Positions 23,901-30,105 of a stretch of 36,750 nucleotides of DNA are shown here, in pieces; positions within the stretch are counted from its first letter, which is position 1; every line of letters starts with the position of its first letter. This stretch comes from a virus. The stretch covers positions 1 to 36,750 of IMG/VR virus record IMGVR_UViG_3300033388_001532. The stretch is one strand, 5' to 3'. Position numbers and translations under genes: made by a program. The notes below the pieces were generated by a model. The model ran no database searches. It worked only from the letters and a program-made list of their open reading frames with translations, and was not told where the DNA came from.

Positions 23901-24161
23901 ACGTCAACCCCGCAGGATGTAGCGCCAACAGGCGATGTGGGCATAAGCGAGGATCTAGCGCGGGCCGACCATAGGCACGCGGGCGGAAGTGACGTTGCGA
24001 TAGTGACCTCGCTCCCTGCGATCCCGACCTCCGGTATGCTTGAGGTTTTCTGGACAAGCGCGGGCGTTGGCACGGGTGACGATCAAGTATGGCGGGTATA
24101 CGCTGGGCAGAGCGCATTTACCCCAACGCAGTTCACTAGTTCACTTTCGGGGACTCCATAA
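20970..24161 (+). CDS. Tal-like tail hub protein with N-terminal adhesin module and 12 internal repeats
   Basis: The largest gene (1063 aa). Residues 1-185 form a DNRLRE/carbohydrate-binding-like beta domain (P-Q-G-A-T-I-T-S-A-T-L-R-L-R-V). Residues 189-464 are 12 repeats of about 23 aa centred on V-T-G-A-M-S-T-P. Residues about 470-800 resemble the Tal/prophage endopeptidase-tail hub: L-E-L-H-E-Q-D-G-T, T-I-E-D-I-V-D-D-I-F, G-K-S-I-L-E-S-L-N-D-I, Y-G-R-G-S-D-K-D-I. The C-terminal region carries two E-(E/D)-L-(S/A)-x2-(N/D)-H-x-H motifs typical of fibre attachment segments. It should form the trimeric tail tip that contacts and penetrates the host. The adhesin and repeats placed before the hub are unusual. 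Confidence 0.85.
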   Translation: MPTVNTFVGTGNDDYAITYVSDSDFVASNAGDAGRSIGNLFTKFGIAARIPVEVPQGATITSATLRLRVNTTYSGGSFPDFRCLVNAADNSAGFSDGTNIGSTRSWYAATLTQIASSYSVDDAVDLNVTAGIQSLVNRGGFVENNYCTIAVADDESLKTDPNLGVYMYNGSTTKCPELIIVYSTGPASVDVTGAMSTPASVMAANVDVSGFNVTGAMDTPATTMSASAGFDATIAITGAMSAPATTMLASATSGVAVEITGAMSTPASTMSGEAVAGVDVTVTGAMDTPVSTMSGVVLTSNLVSVTGAMSTPSITMAASVDTQSDVEVTGAMTSPASQMSGTVVVNSAIAVTGAMSTPNTTMNGVVDLNATVTVTGAMTTPNVEMSGVVDLNDPQLVTGAMSTPNTTMFANVVINQTIEVTGAMTSSSTTMNANVYNQGFVTVAGAMDTPVIEMSASVTVEALPDYSDTQSAPFRLELHEQDGTLIDFLPDFIGGSWSARANEPETLTFSYAGDDSRTSGFVFPNEVWLLRGDNTTALQKFIITKINESESEARAVDVEARSYLYQLSKEMVSSYDSTGKTIEDIVDDIFTYQTQTPAITAGFIDDDIKDEIRTLNIEGKSILESLNDIKRSIGGYFAVTTSREFVWHRQIGTEHGFQLRIGKNCNLIKKNIDLSNIATRITAYGRGSDKDIRLISTKNDAPAQATYGIIQDFVPNQTISNKAMLDKIAQAELDRRKVPRITYDVDAVDLSQTDVLDFSFEASMLEIGTILNLIGGQSDVDIYTQVCSVTRSLTNPLDVQVNVTNPDAGTVLWGQNESIESQPKTLLDYVAALYKKTKIQEFDTGTLDEIMAGIAGGTLETPSATPLDGLDSIQYYNLGTNTGNLGTSVSGIIQSDPDIQDDINDVITARFSTDTPEPVAAAGSVGSSEELSHSNHVHEGVNEADLPDLVSDIIQNDTTVQGDIENITNTTIVNKFSTSTPQDVAPTGDVGISEDLARADHRHAGGSDVAIVTSLPAIPTSGMLEVFWTSAGVGTGDDQVWRVYAGQSAFTPTQFTSSLSGTP
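21534..22362 (+). repeat. 12 x 69-bp coding repeats
   Basis: Twelve diverged units of about 69 bp, each encoding about 23 aa with T-G-A-M-(S/D/T)-(T/S)-P. Conserved GTCAC(A/G)GGCGC(A/G)ATG cores make the array visible at DNA level. It lies within the Tal-like gene. Confidence 0.9.
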
Positions 24162-25084
24162 TGGGATGGCCTGCTGCAAATTTTACAAAGCGTTCATTCG
24201 CTGATTTAGCGGGTGACATGGCTGCGCTGATTCGGGCGCTGAATCAGAGACGCGAGGCAGTTGGTTCCACAACTGTTGACTTTGCATATAATGGTGGGAC
24301 AAAAGCATATCCAAGCGCAGCGGAACTGTCAGGATGGTCTTTGTTTGGTACTGATTTTCAAGATAACATGAAAGACTTACAAACAGAAGCGGCTTTTTTG
24401 TTTTTTATAACAAATGTGACATGGTATGAAACATCTGGTTTTTCAACTCAATGGACATTTGCAAGTATAATTGCTGATATAGGCTTAGGCTCATTTGATT
24501 CTGATCCACAGCCAAGTGATGCTGATTATTGGGAAAGGCTAAGAGAATATTTTGATAGATTAATATATCCAAATGTTATACATGCTGCCACATCGGGTGA
24601 TGGTTCTTCAGATCGAAGAATAGACACAGGGTCAACGCTTGAAATCGCATGGGATAACGCAATTACTGCGACACCAACATCAACAATATTTCATACTATA
24701 TCATATAACTATACACTATCAGTCAGTACTTATACTGTGACAATCCTAGACAACGCAACATCTTCTATAAATTTAACAAATATTGACGGAACAATATTAG
24801 GCACACCATTTATACGATATTCTCATAGGGGCAGTGGCACTGATTCTCAGTCTGTAACAACAGACGTTGGAACGTTCACAGCAACAACAACAAGCAGCAC
24901 AAGCGATCTTGATTGGGGGGGGTTGACATTAGGGATAACGAACACAATAGATCATAATTGGACATCAACGCCGTCAGATCATCCATTTACGGGAGGATCA
25001 GGATCTTCATTACAGGCTGGTGGATCTGGTGGTGTTCTTGTACATATAAATATTGATATATCTAGTGCTTTAACCGACCAATAA
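24161..25084 (+). CDS. Tail-tip or fibre protein
   Basis: A 307-aa protein whose start overlaps the Tal stop (TAATG). The N-terminus is helical (F-A-D-L-A-G-D-M-A-A-L-I-R-A-L-N-Q-R); the C-terminal half is a T/S-rich beta region ending in a glycine-serine-rich segment. It is more AT-rich in codon choice than its neighbours, suggesting a module acquired separately. Likely receptor-facing; no enzymatic motif seen. Confidence 0.65.
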   Translation: MGWPAANFTKRSFADLAGDMAALIRALNQRREAVGSTTVDFAYNGGTKAYPSAAELSGWSLFGTDFQDNMKDLQTEAAFLFFITNVTWYETSGFSTQWTFASIIADIGLGSFDSDPQPSDADYWERLREYFDRLIYPNVIHAATSGDGSSDRRIDTGSTLEIAWDNAITATPTSTIFHTISYNYTLSVSTYTVTILDNATSSINLTNIDGTILGTPFIRYSHRGSGTDSQSVTTDVGTFTATTTSSTSDLDWGGLTLGITNTIDHNWTSTPSDHPFTGGSGSSLQAGGSGGVLVHINIDISSALTDQ

Positions 25085-25098
25085 CCGAAAGGAACAAC

Positions 25099-25449
25099 AT
25101 GAAAAAACTAACCCTCACACTAATGGCCCTGCTACTAATAGTAGGGTGCGTAACCACGACCACAACCAACCCACTTGACGGCTCTGTAACAACCGTCAAA
25201 AGCATCGACCCTCGCGTCATCGAAGCCACCAAGTTTCTGGCAAGGGGCCGCGAGTACGAAAAGGAAATGGACGCAGCTCGCAGCGATGAAGACAAGGCCG
25301 CGATCAAGGAGAAAATCGAAAGGCTAGGGCTTGCCGCGCTCTCAGGTAATACGCTGGCAGAGTTTGACGCAGCCGAAGTAATACGCGCGCAGGCAGAGTA
25401 TGACGCACTTCCGTGGTACTCGAAGGCGTGGAAAGGAATGACCGAATGA
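25099..25449 (+). CDS. Small lipoprotein (possible outer-membrane spanin)
   Basis: A 116-aa protein with AAAGGAAC before the ATG. The first 17 residues, MKKLTLTLMALLLIVGC, are a lipoprotein signal peptide with lipobox I-V-G-C17. The mature part has a threonine-rich start, then a charged helix (R-E-Y-E-K-E-M-D-A-A-R). A short phage lipoprotein at the end of the late operon, coupled to a membrane protein, fits an o-spanin-like lysis role, but no partner i-spanin is evident. It implies a diderm host. Confidence 0.72.
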   Translation: MKKLTLTLMALLLIVGCVTTTTTNPLDGSVTTVKSIDPRVIEATKFLARGREYEKEMDAARSDEDKAAIKEKIERLGLAALSGNTLAEFDAAEVIRAQAEYDALPWYSKAWKGMTE

Positions 25450-25730
25450 GCCACTCGACACCACATAAGCCTATTACCGCGAGCCGCACGACAGGCGCGC
25501 AGATTGCAGGCGGCACCATAGGCGCTGGAACTGTCCTCGCTGTGTTGGTGGCAGCACGTCAAGTTGCACCTGATTTAGTGCCGTGGTGCATTGGCGCAGA
25601 CGCGGGGATCGCAGTACTCTACAACGTGTTTGCAGCACCCATCATAAGCAGAAAAATCAAACCGTGGCTGAAAAAGAGAGCGCAGCGAAAGGCATCAAAG
25701 AAAGCAGCAAAGGAAGCCGCGAAGAAATAA
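25446..25730 (+). CDS. Two-helix membrane protein, holin candidate
   Basis: A 94-aa protein coupled to the lipoprotein gene (ATGA overlap). Hydrophobic helices lie at about residues 16-37 and 44-65, followed by a lysine/alanine-rich C-terminus (about 12 lysines). This topology fits a class II holin. Last gene of the late operon, before a strong terminator. No endolysin is adjacent, so the assignment stays tentative. Confidence 0.6.
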   Translation: MSHSTPHKPITASRTTGAQIAGGTIGAGTVLAVLVAARQVAPDLVPWCIGADAGIAVLYNVFAAPIISRKIKPWLKKRAQRKASKKAAKEAAKK

Positions 25731-25756
25731 CCTTCCCTCCACGCCCTCACGGGTGG

Positions 25757-25794
25757 CCCCTCACCGTTTATGTCCTTTCCGGTGGGGGGTTTTT
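25757..25794 (+). terminator. Strong intrinsic terminator of the late operon
   Basis: A 10-bp stem CCCCTCACCG/CGGTGGGGGG (25757-25766 with 25780-25789, one U-G pair), 13-nt loop, then TTTTT (25790-25794). It separates the virion operon from the promoter at 25801. Confidence 0.95.
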
Positions 25795-25800
25795 CTGTGC

Positions 25801-25830
25801 TTGACAGAAGGGGCACGGGTGTGCTACTAT
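25801..25830 (+). promoter_or_regulatory. Sigma70-type promoter of the replication operon
   Basis: TTGACA (25801-25806), an 18-bp spacer, then TACTAT (25825-25830). It begins six bases after the U-run of the late terminator. The leader RNA would start near 25837. Confidence 0.82.
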
Positions 25831-25855
25831 ACGGTCAGCTTGGAGGGGCTACTAA

Positions 25856-25942
25856 ATGATATTAACTTTAGCACACGTCACAGATAAAAGATTACGATCA
25901 CGATCTTTTGCAATGGGCGCGGGTTCCCTCCCCCGCGATTAG
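25856..25942 (+). CDS. Candidate 28-aa leader peptide
   Basis: A short ORF (M-I-L-T-L-A-H-V-T-D-K-R-L-R-S-R, then a short tail) with GGAGGGG seven nt before its ATG. It overlaps the 5' strand of the closing helix and both inner hairpins of the RNA structure at 25869-25977. Translation to the stop at 25942 would open that structure, so it may be a regulatory leader rather than a functional protein. There is no run of one amino acid as in classical attenuators. Confidence 0.45.
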   Translation: MILTLAHVTDKRLRSRSFAMGAGSLPRD

Positions 25943-25977
25943 GCTTACCCTTGCACTGTGGCGTGTGCTATTTTTTT
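25869..25977 (+). ncRNA. Candidate structured leader RNA / attenuator
   Basis: Nested pairing is visible: P1 TAGCACACG/CGTGTGCTA (25869-25877 with 25962-25970, 9 bp). Inside it are a hairpin AAAAGAT/ATCTTTT (25886-25892 with 25903-25909), a helix GCAA-U-GGG/CCC-TTGC with one bulge (25910-25917 with 25948-25954), and a hairpin CGCGGG/CCCGCG (25918-25923 with 25932-25937). Seven Us (25971-25977) follow P1 directly, and the GAAAGGA ribosome-binding site comes next. It could terminate transcription or hide that site. No known class recognised. Confidence 0.6.
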
Positions 25978-25985
25978 GAAAGGAT
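25959..25985 (+). repeat. 27-bp direct repeat, copy 1
   Basis: Identical to 26154-26180. It includes the P1 3' strand, seven Ts and GAAAGGAT just before a start codon. Confidence 0.95.
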
Positions 25986-25990
25986 AGGTT

Positions 25991-26152
25991 ATGATTGATT
26001 TTTTTATGGTCTTAGGCGCATTCTCATCGTTGGCTTTAATTGGTAGCAGTATGGGCTATAAAGAAACAGGAAAGGGAAGGTTTCTTACTTGTATATTATT
26101 TTTTCTGTTCTTTACTATATTCTCATTTGTACGAGTTGGAATGTTGTTGTAA
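25991..26152 (+). CDS. 53-aa membrane microprotein
   Basis: A small protein with GAAAGGAT upstream. Two hydrophobic helices are separated by a basic loop (Y-K-E-T-G-K-G-R): residues about 4-22 and 31-47, the second phenylalanine-rich. First gene behind the structured leader. It may act on the host membrane early in infection (inference) or be a holin-like protein. Confidence 0.65.
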   Translation: MIDFFMVLGAFSSLALIGSSMGYKETGKGRFLTCILFFLFFTIFSFVRVGMLL

Positions 26153-26153
26153 A

Positions 26154-26180
26154 TGGCGTGTGCTATTTTTTTGAAAGGAT
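26154..26180 (+). repeat. 27-bp direct repeat, copy 2
   Basis: Exact copy of 25959-25985, 195 bp downstream, again supplying the ribosome-binding site for the next gene. Confidence 0.95.
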
Positions 26181-26185
26181 GGATT

Positions 26186-26482
26186 ATGGAGAAGTATCAA
26201 ACAAAAGCAACAAAGGTTAACGTGACAAAATGGGAAAAACACGGAGACCATCACCTTATAAATAAAAAAAGGCAGACAAGAGCCAACAAAGATACTCCAT
26301 GTTATGTATGCGGAAAACCAATGAGTGATCACGGGTGGTTTTGGTGGGGATCGAGCTACTATGATGTTTGCCCAAATAGTTTCATTGTTGAAGGTGACGA
26401 CAATTTTGAAGACCATATAAATGTGTGCGACAAGGACACTTTTGAAGATCTGTACGAAAAAATAGAAACGGAGGAATCATGA
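26186..26482 (+). CDS. PGDYG-related zinc-binding protein, diverged copy
   Basis: A 98-aa protein; the start at 26186 follows AAAGGATGG. It parallels the protein at 27306-27605: basic start, K-W-x-K-H-G-D-H-H, then C39-x2-C42-x-K-P-M-x-D-H-G-W, V-C62-P, I-V-x-G and C-x2-D-x-F-E-x-L-Y-E. It is probably a diverged paralogue with the zinc-binding cysteines kept. Function unknown. Confidence 0.7.
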   Translation: MEKYQTKATKVNVTKWEKHGDHHLINKKRQTRANKDTPCYVCGKPMSDHGWFWWGSSYYDVCPNSFIVEGDDNFEDHINVCDKDTFEDLYEKIETEES

Positions 26483-27309
26483 ACGAACCAGAGAAAATGG
26501 AACTATGGAAGTACGCGTTTGAAACCGACCCTGCGCATACGAAGGAGGTAGATTATAAGTATAAATTTACAGCCATCGATGCATATTACCAAATCCAAAA
26601 AGTAACAGAAATGTTTGGGCCGTGCGGTAAGGGCTGGTGGTACGAAGTGGGTGAGGAAAAAATCATAGGCGAACATCTTAGCTTACCTATTAAACTGTAT
26701 TACAAAGGATGTGACCACCCTATACCAGTATTTGGCAGTTGCATGAAAGCGAAGGGAGATGTTGATTGTTTAAAGAAAGCATTAACAAACGGCCTTACAA
26801 AAGCATTCAGCTATCTTGGCGTTTCTGGTGACGTTTTCATGGGTAAGTTTGATGATGTGGATTACGTGAACGCGATGAATAAAAAGGTTGCCGATGAAAA
26901 GGGGCAGACCGAAACCCTCGCGATCCTTGACGAACCGTTGCTGGATTTATCCGCTATGACGGGAAAGGATTGTGTCATCTACGGCAACAAATTAGCGGAG
27001 GTGTTCGGGTATCAAGCGGGCGTCAATGCCTATTTCAAGATGCGGTCAGGCTTTCAAAATTGGGATGACATTAACAAAAACGTGACGCATGTACGCAGGG
27101 CGGTAAGTCGCCTGTACCAGACTGCTAGTATCTGGCAGGAAATCAAGGGCACACTGAAACCGCAAGCGATTGAGAAGCTAAAGGAGAGCTTTGAACAAGA
27201 GGTGGCAGACAGTAAGACAGACACAAGCGAACCAGTACTTTCGATGGTGGGTGCGTCTGTGGAAATGTTAGAAGCAGAACTAACCAAAATCAAAGGAGAG
27301 GACGTATGA
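26479..27309 (+). CDS. Rad52-superfamily single-strand annealing protein
   Basis: A 276-aa recombinase candidate coupled to both neighbours (4-nt overlaps). Residues 1-130 carry W-K-Y-A-F-E-T-D-P-x2-T-K, F-T-A-I-D-A-Y-Y-Q-I-Q-K-V-T-E-M-F-G-P-C-G-K-G-W, D-V-D-C-L-K-K-A-L-T-N-G-L-T-K-A-F-S-Y-L-G and D-V-F-M-G-K-F-D-D-V-D-Y-V. This is the pattern of phage Rad52/Sak-like annealing proteins. It would anneal complementary single strands in phage recombination with the SSB at 28044. The C-terminal 120 residues are helical and less conserved. Confidence 0.8.
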   Translation: MNEPEKMELWKYAFETDPAHTKEVDYKYKFTAIDAYYQIQKVTEMFGPCGKGWWYEVGEEKIIGEHLSLPIKLYYKGCDHPIPVFGSCMKAKGDVDCLKKALTNGLTKAFSYLGVSGDVFMGKFDDVDYVNAMNKKVADEKGQTETLAILDEPLLDLSAMTGKDCVIYGNKLAEVFGYQAGVNAYFKMRSGFQNWDDINKNVTHVRRAVSRLYQTASIWQEIKGTLKPQAIEKLKESFEQEVADSKTDTSEPVLSMVGASVEMLEAELTKIKGEDV

Positions 27310-27605
27310 AATTCAGAAAAAAGCCGGTAGTAATTGAGGCTGCGCAGTGGTTTAAAAATGGCGACCACCCTAAAGATGGCGATCCTTGCACTGAGGGTGA
27401 TATGGTTCGATACTACCGCACTCCAGATACGGACAGTAATAAAACATGTAAGCATTGCCGAATGCCCATGAAATTACACGGTTGGCTTGACACGCTAGAA
27501 GGTGGCCATATCGTGTGTCCTGAAGATTGGGTTATCACAGGGGTGCAAGGTGAAATGTACCCGTGCAAGCCTGATATTTTCGAAGCAACTTATGAAGCTG
27601 AATAA
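27306..27605 (+). CDS. PGDYG-family protein
   Basis: A 99-aa protein of a very common phage family: K-F-R-K-K-P-V-V-I-E-A-A-Q-W-F-K-N-G-D-H at the start, C48-x2-C51, H-G-W-L-D-T-L-E-G-G-H, V-C71-P-E-D-W-V-I-T-G-V-Q-G-E and P-D-I-F-E-A-T-Y-E. Four cysteine/histidine sites suggest zinc binding. Biochemical role unknown. Confidence 0.88.
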   Translation: MKFRKKPVVIEAAQWFKNGDHPKDGDPCTEGDMVRYYRTPDTDSNKTCKHCRMPMKLHGWLDTLEGGHIVCPEDWVITGVQGEMYPCKPDIFEATYEAE

Positions 27606-27623
27606 CATCAAAGGAGTGGAAGC

Positions 27624-27881
27624 ATGACAAACATTCCTAAATTCACAACAGGTCATATCATCGATTGTGATGTTACTGAAAAACCAATCGAAAATCTAAC
27701 TATCGCGCAACTAACAAGCGAATTGGAACGGACTAAACATAACCTAAATACGGTGTTGCAGGTTTTTCACACCGTGATGCCTTGTAATTGTCGGATAACA
27801 AAAGCAGAAATCAAACACGACCTGTCAATAAAAAGATACATCAACATAATTAGCTTGCATATCAAAGCTGAAAGGGAATAG
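27624..27881 (+). CDS. Hypothetical protein
   Basis: An 85-aa helical protein with AAGGAGTGG upstream. The middle L-T-S-E-L-E-R-T-K-H-N-L-N-T-V-L looks coiled-coil; C-N-C follows. No family recognised. Confidence 0.68.
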   Translation: MTNIPKFTTGHIIDCDVTEKPIENLTIAQLTSELERTKHNLNTVLQVFHTVMPCNCRITKAEIKHDLSIKRYINIISLHIKAERE

Positions 27882-27883
27882 TT

Positions 27884-28051
27884 ATGACAAATTTACAATG
27901 GGCCTGTGGCTGCATAGTTTCAGGTGGAAAACGTTTGGTTTGGACAGACGTCGAAATATTAGGAAAACAGATGTGCGATAATTTAAAACTAACGTATAGC
28001 GCAGATGTGAACGCGGTGAAGAAACCGAGAGGAGTAAAGAAGAATGGGTAA
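27884..28051 (+). CDS. 55-aa hypothetical protein
   Basis: A short gene two nt after the previous stop and overlapping the SSB start by 8 nt. Starts L-Q-W-A-C-G-C-I-V and has a second cysteine region and a lysine-rich tail, which resembles a small zinc-binding peptide. The overlap on both sides supports it as real. Confidence 0.62.
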   Translation: MTNLQWACGCIVSGGKRLVWTDVEILGKQMCDNLKLTYSADVNAVKKPRGVKKNG

Positions 28052-28475
28052 CGCACGAATTCCAGACGTAAACGAACTATTTTTAGCCGGTCGCCTCACG
28101 CGCGACCCCGAACTAAAACAGCTATCAAGCGGGACGCAGCTTGCCAAGTTCGGTTTTGTCCACTCGCGCAAATTCAAGGGCGAAGAACACCCCATGTTTA
28201 TCGATGTGACAGTATGGGGCCAGTCTGCTGAGTATGTAGCGCAGAACCTCACCAAAGGCGATAAGGTGATGCTGCGCGGTCGTCTCGAACAAGAGACATG
28301 GGACGATAAGCAGACGGGTGCGAAGCGTAGTAAGCACACGATGACTGCGCACAATGTTAATGCTCTTGAATGGCCCGATGACGGTCAGCAGGCAGCACCC
28401 AAAAAAGAATATGATGGCGGCTATGTTGCACCACCAAAAGAACAACCAATACCGGAAGATGACATCCCATTTTAA
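28044..28475 (+). CDS. ssb: Single-stranded DNA-binding protein
   Basis: A 143-aa SSB. The OB-fold starts with N-E-L-F-L-A-G-R-L-T-R-D-P-E-L-K and continues through A-K-F-G-F-V-H-S-R-K, F-I-D-V-T-V-W-G-Q-S-A-E-Y-V and G-D-K-V-M-L-R-G-R-L-E-Q-E-T-W. The C-terminus is a glycine/proline linker ending in the acidic tip E-D-D-I-P-F that recruits partner proteins. It coats single strands during replication and cooperates with the Rad52-like protein. Confidence 0.97.
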   Translation: MGNARIPDVNELFLAGRLTRDPELKQLSSGTQLAKFGFVHSRKFKGEEHPMFIDVTVWGQSAEYVAQNLTKGDKVMLRGRLEQETWDDKQTGAKRSKHTMTAHNVNALEWPDDGQQAAPKKEYDGGYVAPPKEQPIPEDDIPF

Positions 28476-28484
28476 GGAGGTCTC

Positions 28485-28703
28485 ATGAAGTTAATCATAG
28501 AGCTTGACATTGAAAAGCATGAATCAGAACATGAAGGAATATGTGATACCATAGGCTGCTTGGCAAGGTATATACATGATTTTGGATTGCCCCCAGACAT
28601 TATGGATATTCCATCATGGAATGGACATGGAGGAAAACATTCAGTCGGTCGGATGTGGGTTGCCGAGTCTTGGAACAACGGTCAAGCACCGCTTGATATT
28701 TAG
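28485..28703 (+). CDS. Hypothetical protein
   Basis: A 72-aa protein with AAGGAGG before the start. Acidic and histidine-rich first half, W- and N-rich second half (I-P-S-W-N-G-H-G-G-K-H). It shares the AGGAGGTCTCATGAAG start context with the next gene. Function unknown. Confidence 0.68.
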   Translation: MKLIIELDIEKHESEHEGICDTIGCLARYIHDFGLPPDIMDIPSWNGHGGKHSVGRMWVAESWNNGQAPLDI

Positions 28704-28711
28704 GAGGTCTC

Positions 28712-28966
28712 ATGAAGTGCCAACGATGCAAAAAATACGAGGCCGTGTACCACGTCTCGGACGGCTACGGTGGCCTTGAGCGCGCCTGCGTCAACTGTCT
28801 CACCCCTGACGAAAAAGAGGCTATAGAAATCACGCGCAACCATCAAGACGTGTGTGGTGTGGACGGGTGCGAGGCCGATGGGTTTATTATTGATTATCAA
28901 GCGGGACACTGGATTTGCGAGCGTCACGCGGGAGATCGACATGAGTGCGGCTCAGGATTACGATGA
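28712..28966 (+). CDS. Double zinc-finger protein
   Basis: An 84-aa protein with C-Q-R-C and C-V-N-C about 25 residues apart, then C-G-V-D-G-C and I-C-E-R-H. The two C-x2-C/C-x4-C pairs plus histidines suggest two zinc sites, as in small phage DNA-binding proteins. It overlaps the next start by 26 nt. Function unknown. Confidence 0.75.
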   Translation: MKCQRCKKYEAVYHVSDGYGGLERACVNCLTPDEKEAIEITRNHQDVCGVDGCEADGFIIDYQAGHWICERHAGDRHECGSGLR

Positions 28967-29405
28967 ACTAGAATCAAGGGTAGCAGAGTTAGAGCGATGC
29001 ATGTTTGATATGCAATGCAATATGGATGCGGTATTGCGCCCTATGGAGAAAAGTATGGAGGATATTACACTAGATGAAATCAAGCAGCAATGGAACGACA
29101 CAGCCGATAACCTTGGACTTCGGCACGTTAAGTGGCTAAGCGAGAAGCGTCAAAAGATACTGCGGCCCTTGATACGCGACCCGCTGTGGGTTGAGAACTT
29201 CGCCTATGCCCTTGACGAAATAAGTCAGTCGGATTTTTTACAGGGCTATGCTCAAAGCAAAGATGGGCGCACATGGCGTGTGACATTTGACTGGTTGATC
29301 GACCCGCACAATATGGCGAAGGTGATCGAGGGTAATTACAAGAGAGAGGAGGGTCTAGCACATGTCAGAGAATCACTCTCAGATTCCGACGATTCATTTG
29401 ATTAA
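28941..29405 (+). CDS. Replisome-organiser C-terminal-like protein
   Basis: A 154-aa protein from the ATG at 28941 (GGGAGA upstream). A coiled-coil start is followed by L-D-E-I-K-Q-Q-W-N-D, L-S-E-K-R-Q-K-I-L-R, Y-A-L-D-E-I-S-Q-S-D-F-L-Q-G and W-R-V-T-F-D-W-L-I-D-P-H-N-M-A-K-V-I-E-G-N-Y. This matches the C-terminal domain of phage replication initiators that contact the helicase loader. The usual N-terminal winged-helix origin-binding part is absent. It overlaps the loader gene by 44 nt, supporting a shared function. Confidence 0.78.
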   Translation: MSAAQDYDELESRVAELERCMFDMQCNMDAVLRPMEKSMEDITLDEIKQQWNDTADNLGLRHVKWLSEKRQKILRPLIRDPLWVENFAYALDEISQSDFLQGYAQSKDGRTWRVTFDWLIDPHNMAKVIEGNYKREEGLAHVRESLSDSDDSFD

Positions 29406-30105
29406 ATGCCACGGTTGCAAGACAGAGCTGAGTGTTCAAATTTTAACCGGTGATGCCGCACCATACAATGGCGCGAAAGTATTGTGCGATGATTGCACAG
29501 AAGAGTATGAAAAAAACAGAGACAGACACGCCCGCGTACAGATTTATAAAAGTTTATTTGCTAAAGGATACATAACAAAAGAGTGCACAGTTTCTAGTTT
29601 TAACAAATCGAGTAAGGATGTAGAAAAAAGAAATACTGCTGAATGGATTTTTTTACGCAATTGGATACCTCAAACGGGTAATATTTATTTGTATGGAGAG
29701 AAAGGAGTAGGGAAAACATACATGTTACGCTGTATATTGAATAAGTTTTTTGGTAGAGGCTACGGCATAGAGGAACTTAGTGGTGTAAAATTTACAATGA
29801 CAGCCGAACAAAAGTATGGAGACCCATTAAAAGACTTTGATAGGTGGTGTAAAGTTTCGATATTGCTTTTTGATGATGTTGGAATAGGAAACTGGAATGA
29901 TTTTACAGTCAGAAAACTATGGGAATTACTAGACAAAAGGAGGTCTGCCAGGAAAATAACATTTATGACAAATAATAAATCACCCAAAAAGCTGAAAATA
30001 GAACTGATTAATTCTTCACAAAATAGTGCCGTAATTGTAGACACAGCACTCGACAGGATGAAGCCATACACTCCGTTTGAAGTGGAAGGAGACAGCCTAC
30101 GATGA
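29362..30105 (+). CDS. DnaC-like AAA+ helicase loader
   Basis: A 247-aa ATPase. An N-terminal zinc site (C16-x2-C19...C42-x2-C45) precedes Walker A G-E-K-G-V-G-K-T (112-119), Walker B I-L-L-F-D-D (167-172), sensor-1 F-M-T-N-N (201-205) and an arginine-finger region A-L-D-R-M (229-233). It should load the host replicative helicase at the phage origin, since no phage helicase or primase is encoded. Overlaps RusA by 4 nt. Confidence 0.92.
   Translation: MSENHSQIPTIHLIKCHGCKTELSVQILTGDAAPYNGAKVLCDDCTEEYEKNRDRHARVQIYKSLFAKGYITKECTVSSFNKSSKDVEKRNTAEWIFLRNWIPQTGNIYLYGEKGVGKTYMLRCILNKFFGRGYGIEELSGVKFTMTAEQKYGDPLKDFDRWCKVSILLFDDVGIGNWNDFTVRKLWELLDKRRSARKITFMTNNKSPKKLKIELINSSQNSAVIVDTALDRMKPYTPFEVEGDSLR

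Noticed and set aside
25910-25945. Possible tRNA T-arm (GGGTTC in a GC stem)
   Set aside because: The loop lacks the conserved purine and A positions, and no matching acceptor stem or anticodon arm could be built around it.
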